Origin: Melioribacteraceae bacterium 4301-Me | Lineage (GTDB): Bacteria > Bacteroidota > Ignavibacteria > Ignavibacteriales > Melioribacteraceae | Reading direction: 5' to 3' | NCBI GenBank assembly: GCA_041538185.1 | Contig: JBGORM010000001.1 | Location: forward strand, 186,001 to 250,000 | Length of the DNA: 64,000 nt | Shown here: piece after piece, positions 59,986 to 64,000 of the stretch | How positions within the stretch are numbered: position 1 is the first letter of the stretch | Layout: each line of letters opens with the position of its first letter | Notes under the pieces: model-generated | Told to the model about the DNA's origin: nothing | The model's database searches: none | Seen by the model: the letters and a program-made list of their open reading frames with translations, nothing else | Position numbers and translations under genes: made by a program

Positions 59986-60342
59986 GTTATTGATAAATGG
60001 AATTTACTTTAGAATAATGTAATGAATTACTTTCAACTCTCTAAAATAAAGTAAGGTTTTTGCACCTCCCAAGGTACTTTGTATTTTGGGCAGAACCCTA
60101 GAATACAGCAGATAAATTATAGAATAGAATTCATATGACGTAGACTGAGTAGATTAGTTCATTAGAATTAATTTAATATTCTGCTTGCAGGGTAAGTTTT
60201 AAATCCGGTTACTCAGTGTAATGTATTTTTTAACCACTAAGGTTCACTAAGAATTTGTTTAGCTTGTCCACCAAAGCTGACTGTTGTAAAATAAATTACT
60301 GTGTTGTATTAAAGACAACGAGAAGCTGTAAAACAATTAATA
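59986..60342. other. Intergenic region without recognised features
   Basis: This AT-rich stretch shows no convincing reading frame, tRNA or strong hairpin. It separates the deleted IS element from the 3' end of the HD-domain gene. CCACTAAGGTTCACTAAG near 60234 faintly recalls the CACTAAGTACAC arm of the repeat at 18176-18260. Confidence 0.5.
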
Positions 60343-60876
60343 TCACCTAAATGATTCGAACGAAACAAAATCTGCATGATGAACTATGATAGATTCAACA
60401 GTTCGTTTTCCTAAATCACCTTCTTTTGAATGCGTTGCAATTATATGCTGAACTTCGAATGGAATATTAAATCTTGCTGCAATTGCTAAGCCACTAAAAG
60501 GATGACGAACCATTTCGCCAGCTTTGCTAATTTGTATTTTGCCGTTTACTTTTTCATATTCTAATAATTTACCTACATCAATTAGAATTGCACCAGCAAT
60601 TAAATAATCCATATTTATGTTTAATGAATCACCAAAATTCTTTTTCATAATTTTTGCAATTTCAAATGCAAGTTGAACACATGTTCTTTTATGGTTGATG
60701 AAAGAAATTTTACAATCTTTGATAAGAAGCGTAAATGGGATTATTTCTAAATCTTCTATTGAAAGAGATGAATTTTCAATTGCATAAGTCCAACAGTCAA
60801 TTACTTTTTCGCGCAATGATTCATCTTTAATCCAATCAATTTCAGGCCAGAGTTTTTTAATTTTTTCTCTGAGCAT
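60343..60876 (-). CDS. HD-domain phosphohydrolase-like protein
   Basis: The 177-residue protein has an HD-type helical core: KRTCVQLAFEIAKIM (His-like position Arg/Cys region, about 63-77), AILIDVGKLLEYE (about 94-106), MVRHPFSGLAIAARF (about 121-135), HIIATHSKEG and VHHADFVSFE. The HD doublet reads ID (ILIDVGK), so the first metal-binding His is not at its usual place, although His124, 145, 150 and 168-169 remain. Nucleotide phosphohydrolase activity is possible. It is encoded 36 bases after cstA in the same direction. Confidence 0.78.
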   Translation of the reverse strand: MLREKIKKLWPEIDWIKDESLREKVIDCWTYAIENSSLSIEDLEIIPFTLLIKDCKISFINHKRTCVQLAFEIAKIMKKNFGDSLNINMDYLIAGAILIDVGKLLEYEKVNGKIQISKAGEMVRHPFSGLAIAARFNIPFEVQHIIATHSKEGDLGKRTVESIIVHHADFVSFESFR

Positions 60877-60911
60877 ATTGCCTCTTACTTTAATACAATT
60901 TTATAATAATC

Positions 60912-62546
60912 TTACTTAGCAATTATTGGTTCTTTATGATTTTTTCTTAATACTTGATAAGCCTGTAATGCTAATAATACTGCAAGTATAAACAAAAGTA
61001 ACGATACAAATGATAAAGTATAGTTGCGAGATAATATATTTGTGTAAAAAAGCATAAGCAAAGAAGTTAAAGTTACTGCAAACATAAATAGCATAGGAAT
61101 TAATGTAAATTTTGTATCGATATTAAGATGAGCAACCCAAACTGTTATTGCTAAAAGTGCAATAGCTGCCAATAGTTGATTTGCACTTCCAAATACTGGC
61201 CAAATTGACATTGATTGTCCACTTAATGTTAATGCTGCACCAAATAATACTGTGACGGCAGTAGCTAAATATCGATTCTTTACTAAAATGCTTTGTTCTT
61301 TTCTATCTTTTATTTCAAAAAATTCTTGGAATGAATAACGAGCTAATCTTGTTGCGGTATCGAGAGATGTTAAAGCAAAAGCAGAAACAGCAAGAGCTGC
61401 AAAACTTGTGGCTGCATCTATTGGAACATTTAAGAAGGGAATATTATGTATAAAATTTGCAACGCCGGTGGAAAAAGCAGCAACTGCACCTTTGGTGTTA
61501 AGAATTTCTAGAAAATGTTCTTGGTCTAATGAAGCAACTGATAACAGAGAGAGAACAGCTAGTATTCCTTCAATTAACATTCCGCCATAACCAATTATTT
61601 TTGCATCGGTTTCTTTATCAAGCTGCTTTGCTGTTGTTCCACTTCCTACAATTGAATGAAAACCACTTATTGCTCCACAAGCAACTGTTACAAAAAGAGC
61701 AGGGAAGAGGTAACCAACTTTATCTACTGTGAAATTTGTAGTTGGTGATAAATGAATTTCCGGCATTGTGAAAAATAATCCAATTATGCCCGCTATCATT
61801 AAACCATATAAGAAAAATGAATTGAGATAATCTCTTGGTTGAAGAAGAATCCACACAGGTGTTACAGATGCTAAGAAAATGTAAATGAGCAAAATTATTA
61901 TCCAAGTATTTCTATCAAGCTGAAGCGGATAGATGTAGCCCAAGTAAATAGCTAAAGAAAGAAATATTATTCCTACTGTTGATGAAATCCATAATGGTGC
62001 TTTGAATCTATAAACACTTAATCCAAAAAGAATTGCTAAAAAAATAAATAGAACTGATGAAGTACCAGAACTTGGAATGTGTGTAAATGTATCAGCAACA
62101 ATAATTGTAAAGACTGCCATGATAAGAATTAATGTTGCCCAAGAGAAAATCAAAAAAAGTTTTTTGCCGCTAATTCCAATATAGTTTTCTATAATTTGAC
62201 CGATTGATTTCCCTTTATGACGGATTGATGCAATTATTGATGTATAGTCATGAACACCGCCAATAAATGTTGCACCAATTAAAATCCAAATATAAACCGG
62301 TATCCAGCCAAAACTTGCGGCAATGATGGGACCAACGATTGGTCCAGCTCCAGCAATTGATGCGAAATGATGTCCTAATAGAACTGGTGATTTTGCTGGG
62401 CAGTAATCAACTCCATCATACATTGAATGTGAGGGAGTTGGATTTGCGTTCGATACGTTGAGCTTTTTTGCAATGTATCCGCCATACACATTATATGCAC
62501 CTACAAACATTATAATCGCGAATAAAATTAATAATATGCCGCTCAT
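60912..62546 (-). CDS. cstA: Carbon starvation protein CstA (pyruvate/peptide transporter)
   Basis: The 544-residue membrane protein has about 16 helices and the CstA family blocks: the SP(V/A)LLGHHFASIAGAGPIVG segment (about 54-73), GATFIGGVHDYTSI (about 90-103), and SGFHSIVGSGTTAKQLDKE (about 284-302). CstA proteins import pyruvate or peptides under carbon limitation. It is the shorter form, lacking the extra C-terminal part of E. coli CstA (701 residues). The 251-base gap upstream holds only a short tandem repeat and AT-rich sequence. Confidence 0.93.
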   Translation of the reverse strand: MSGILLILFAIIMFVGAYNVYGGYIAKKLNVSNANPTPSHSMYDGVDYCPAKSPVLLGHHFASIAGAGPIVGPIIAASFGWIPVYIWILIGATFIGGVHDYTSIIASIRHKGKSIGQIIENYIGISGKKLFLIFSWATLILIMAVFTIIVADTFTHIPSSGTSSVLFIFLAILFGLSVYRFKAPLWISSTVGIIFLSLAIYLGYIYPLQLDRNTWIIILLIYIFLASVTPVWILLQPRDYLNSFFLYGLMIAGIIGLFFTMPEIHLSPTTNFTVDKVGYLFPALFVTVACGAISGFHSIVGSGTTAKQLDKETDAKIIGYGGMLIEGILAVLSLLSVASLDQEHFLEILNTKGAVAAFSTGVANFIHNIPFLNVPIDAATSFAALAVSAFALTSLDTATRLARYSFQEFFEIKDRKEQSILVKNRYLATAVTVLFGAALTLSGQSMSIWPVFGSANQLLAAIALLAITVWVAHLNIDTKFTLIPMLFMFAVTLTSLLMLFYTNILSRNYTLSFVSLLLFILAVLLALQAYQVLRKNHKEPIIAK

Positions 62547-62577
62547 TTTTTTACCTATTATTTATTACCAAATTACC

Positions 62578-62628
62578 AAGATTACCAAATTAGCAAGATT
62601 ACCAAATTAGCAAGATTACCAAATTAGC
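62578..62628. repeat. Tandem repeat of a 17-base unit
   Basis: AAGATTACCAAATTAGC occurs three times in tandem without change, preceded by a partial unit. It lies 32 bases upstream of cstA, inside its presumed promoter region. Copy-number change here could alter cstA expression. Confidence 0.85.
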
Positions 62629-62797
62629 ATTCTTAGTGTTCTCTTTGCGAAATTTGCGTTTTCAAATAACATTATACATAGCATTCTTTTAGAAGAAGAT
62701 TACATGATTGAATTACTTCTATACCAATTTTCCCGTACTCCCATTATTCCAATTCCCCATTATTTCCAATCTCGTATCTACTCATCTTCCTAACTTT

Positions 62798-63979
62798 TTA
62801 TTCCAATTTAGAAATAACAGCATCCGTCATTTGTTGAGTAGATGCAGCGCCTTTCTCAAAAACATCTGGTCCACCTTTTAATTTCAGCATATCGTAAGTT
62901 CTTACTTTCCCTTCTTCAATTACTTTAGCAATTGCATTTCTAATTTTCTGAGCAATTTCATTTTTTCCAATATGTTCAAGCATCATCACAGCACTCATAA
63001 ACATTGCAATAGGATTCACAATAGATGGGTTTAATTTTTCATACTTTGGAGCTGAACCATGAGTTGGTTCAAAAATTGCTACTTCTTCTCCAATATTTGC
63101 ACTGCATGCAAAACCTAATCCTCCGATTAATCCAGCAAAACCGTCACTAATTATATCGCCAAACATATTTTCTGCTACAATGATTCCATAATCTTCTGGA
63201 TTTTTTGTCAACCACATCATTTGAGCATCTATGTTGGTATCCCATAATTCAATTTCAGGATAATCCTTAGAAATTTCTTTTGCAATTTTTAACATCATAC
63301 CAGAAGTCTCTCTCAAAACATTTGGCTTTTCACACAGCGTAACACTTTTATATCCAAGTTTACGAGCATATTCAAAAGCAGCTTTGATAATTCTTTCACT
63401 TGCTTTTTTTGTAACTATACGAGTTGATATTGCCATTTCTTCACTTGGAACATTTGCAAATGCTTTCATTTTAGGATGAGTTTCAAGAGCTTCTCGAACT
63501 TGTTTAGGTGGATTTGTCCATTCTACTCCGGAATACAAACCTTCTGTATTTTGTCTGAATATTACAACATTAACAAAAGGTTCTTCATAGGTTCCATCAA
63601 TTTTTTTACGAATAAAATTGAGTGGATTACCTTTGAAAGAGATACATGGTCGAATGCAAATATCTAAATTAAAAATTTGACGCAGCGCAACAATTGGTGA
63701 AAAATAAACATATCCTTTCCCTTTTAATGAAGGGTCGAGTTCTTTTTCTGCTGCATCTTTTGGTTTACTTGTGATTGCACCAAATAAAGCAATTTTATGT
63801 TTAGCAATTAAATCGATTGTCCTTTGTGGAAGTGCGTTCCCTTCTTTACACCAGAATTCCCAACCAATATCACCCCAAACATATTCAGCTTGAAATCCAA
63901 CGGCATTCAGTAAACGTATTGCTTCTGGCAAAACAATTTTTCCAATTCCATCTCCAGGTAAAACAACAATTTTTTTCAT
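62798..63979 (-). CDS. Isocitrate/isopropylmalate-type dehydrogenase (NAD-IDH or homoisocitrate dehydrogenase)
   Basis: The 393-residue protein belongs to the decarboxylating beta-hydroxyacid dehydrogenases: VVLPGDGIGKIVLPEAIRL (about 4-22), the substrate Arg region VALRQIFNLDICIRP (about 97-111), the FRQNTEGLYSG loop (about 137-147), the catalytic Lys/Asp zone ENMFGDIISDGFAGLIGG (about 262-279), and EPTHGSAPKYE. The EPTHGSAP loop fits NAD-type nucleotide binding. The neighbour at 57171 is an aconitase-family enzyme, so the pair can serve the TCA cycle or the homologous homocitrate steps. AAGGAAAA lies before the ATG. Confidence 0.9.
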   Translation of the reverse strand: MKKIVVLPGDGIGKIVLPEAIRLLNAVGFQAEYVWGDIGWEFWCKEGNALPQRTIDLIAKHKIALFGAITSKPKDAAEKELDPSLKGKGYVYFSPIVALRQIFNLDICIRPCISFKGNPLNFIRKKIDGTYEEPFVNVVIFRQNTEGLYSGVEWTNPPKQVREALETHPKMKAFANVPSEEMAISTRIVTKKASERIIKAAFEYARKLGYKSVTLCEKPNVLRETSGMMLKIAKEISKDYPEIELWDTNIDAQMMWLTKNPEDYGIIVAENMFGDIISDGFAGLIGGLGFACSANIGEEVAIFEPTHGSAPKYEKLNPSIVNPIAMFMSAVMMLEHIGKNEIAQKIRNAIAKVIEEGKVRTYDMLKLKGGPDVFEKGAASTQQMTDAVISKLE

Positions 63980-64000
63980 TTTATTTTCCTTAAAGTGTAT

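Noticed and set aside
1..64000. Prophage or large genomic island
   Set aside because: No integrase, capsid, tail or lysis genes are seen, and most of the window is coherent metabolic and respiratory content.

Overview
The window is AT-rich, densely coded bacterial chromosome from a Gram-negative organism. It carries two TonB receptors with carboxypeptidase-like N-terminal domains, an HmuY-type haemophore, outer-membrane porin and lipoprotein signals, and genes with weak or no Shine-Dalgarno sites. Together with the respiratory genes this fits the Bacteroidota/Chlorobiota/Ignavibacteriota branch, most likely an Ignavibacteria-like facultative or anaerobic respirer. The taxonomic guess is inference; no 16S rRNA gene is present.

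Layout. 1-7008: end of an Mla-type lipid transport locus (MCE protein), then two paralogous CBS proteins bracketing a small glycogen-binding-type domain protein, an octahaem cytochrome c, a tandem universal stress protein, a radical SAM enzyme and a cyclopropane fatty acid synthase. 7242-13924: acyl-CoA dehydrogenase, MgtC/DUF4010 membrane protein, rhodanese, and a phospholipid-turnover group (patatin, GlpD, glycerophosphodiesterase). 14176-25432: an anaerobic-respiration locus. It holds a PhnD-like lipoprotein, a histidine kinase, an NtrC-type sigma-54 regulator, a clear -24/-12 promoter, TatA, a porin, and then the Fe-S, NrfD-type and molybdopterin subunits of a periplasmic molybdoenzyme in B-C-A order. 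26854-31766: a CMD-family gene, a half-size chromate transporter and the molybdenum cofactor genes moaA, moaC, MOSC, moeA and mobA, which could supply that enzyme. 32331-38887: an Fe-S type Rrf2 regulator and cytochrome bd with its assembly transporter (cydABDC). 39042-46572, minus strand: a haem/iron operon with TonB receptor, HmuY, two exported CbiX-like chelatases and a cytochrome c-FTR1 iron permease, next to an orphan NarL-type regulator. 46816-50969: methyltransferase, GIY-YIG gene, tRNA-Ser(GCU) and a second TonB receptor. 51088-54520: acetyl-CoA synthetase and MmgE/PrpD. 54521-57170: a decaying HEPN/MNT toxin-antitoxin island between duplicated gene fragments. 57171-63979: aconitase family enzyme, a deleted IS256-type element, an HD protein, the CstA transporter and an isocitrate/homoisocitrate-type dehydrogenase.

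The non-coding space is unusually rich in palindromic repeats. At least six families are visible. The most striking forms REPIN-like arrays of paired inverted hairpins at 19.7-20.7 kb and 25.5-26.8 kb, and each array holds an identical single-domain GIY-YIG nuclease gene placed exactly between two REP hairpins. A third, different GIY-YIG gene at 47.7 kb lies between 64-base direct repeats that include the 3' end of tRNA-Ser. This suggests that GIY-YIG nucleases are tied to the spread of these repeats. The other leading candidates are the exported-chelatase haem iron operon, the two-gene version of a TtrS-like sensor wired to a sigma-54 circuit, and an unassigned structured RNA ending in a strong terminator at 25717-25865.
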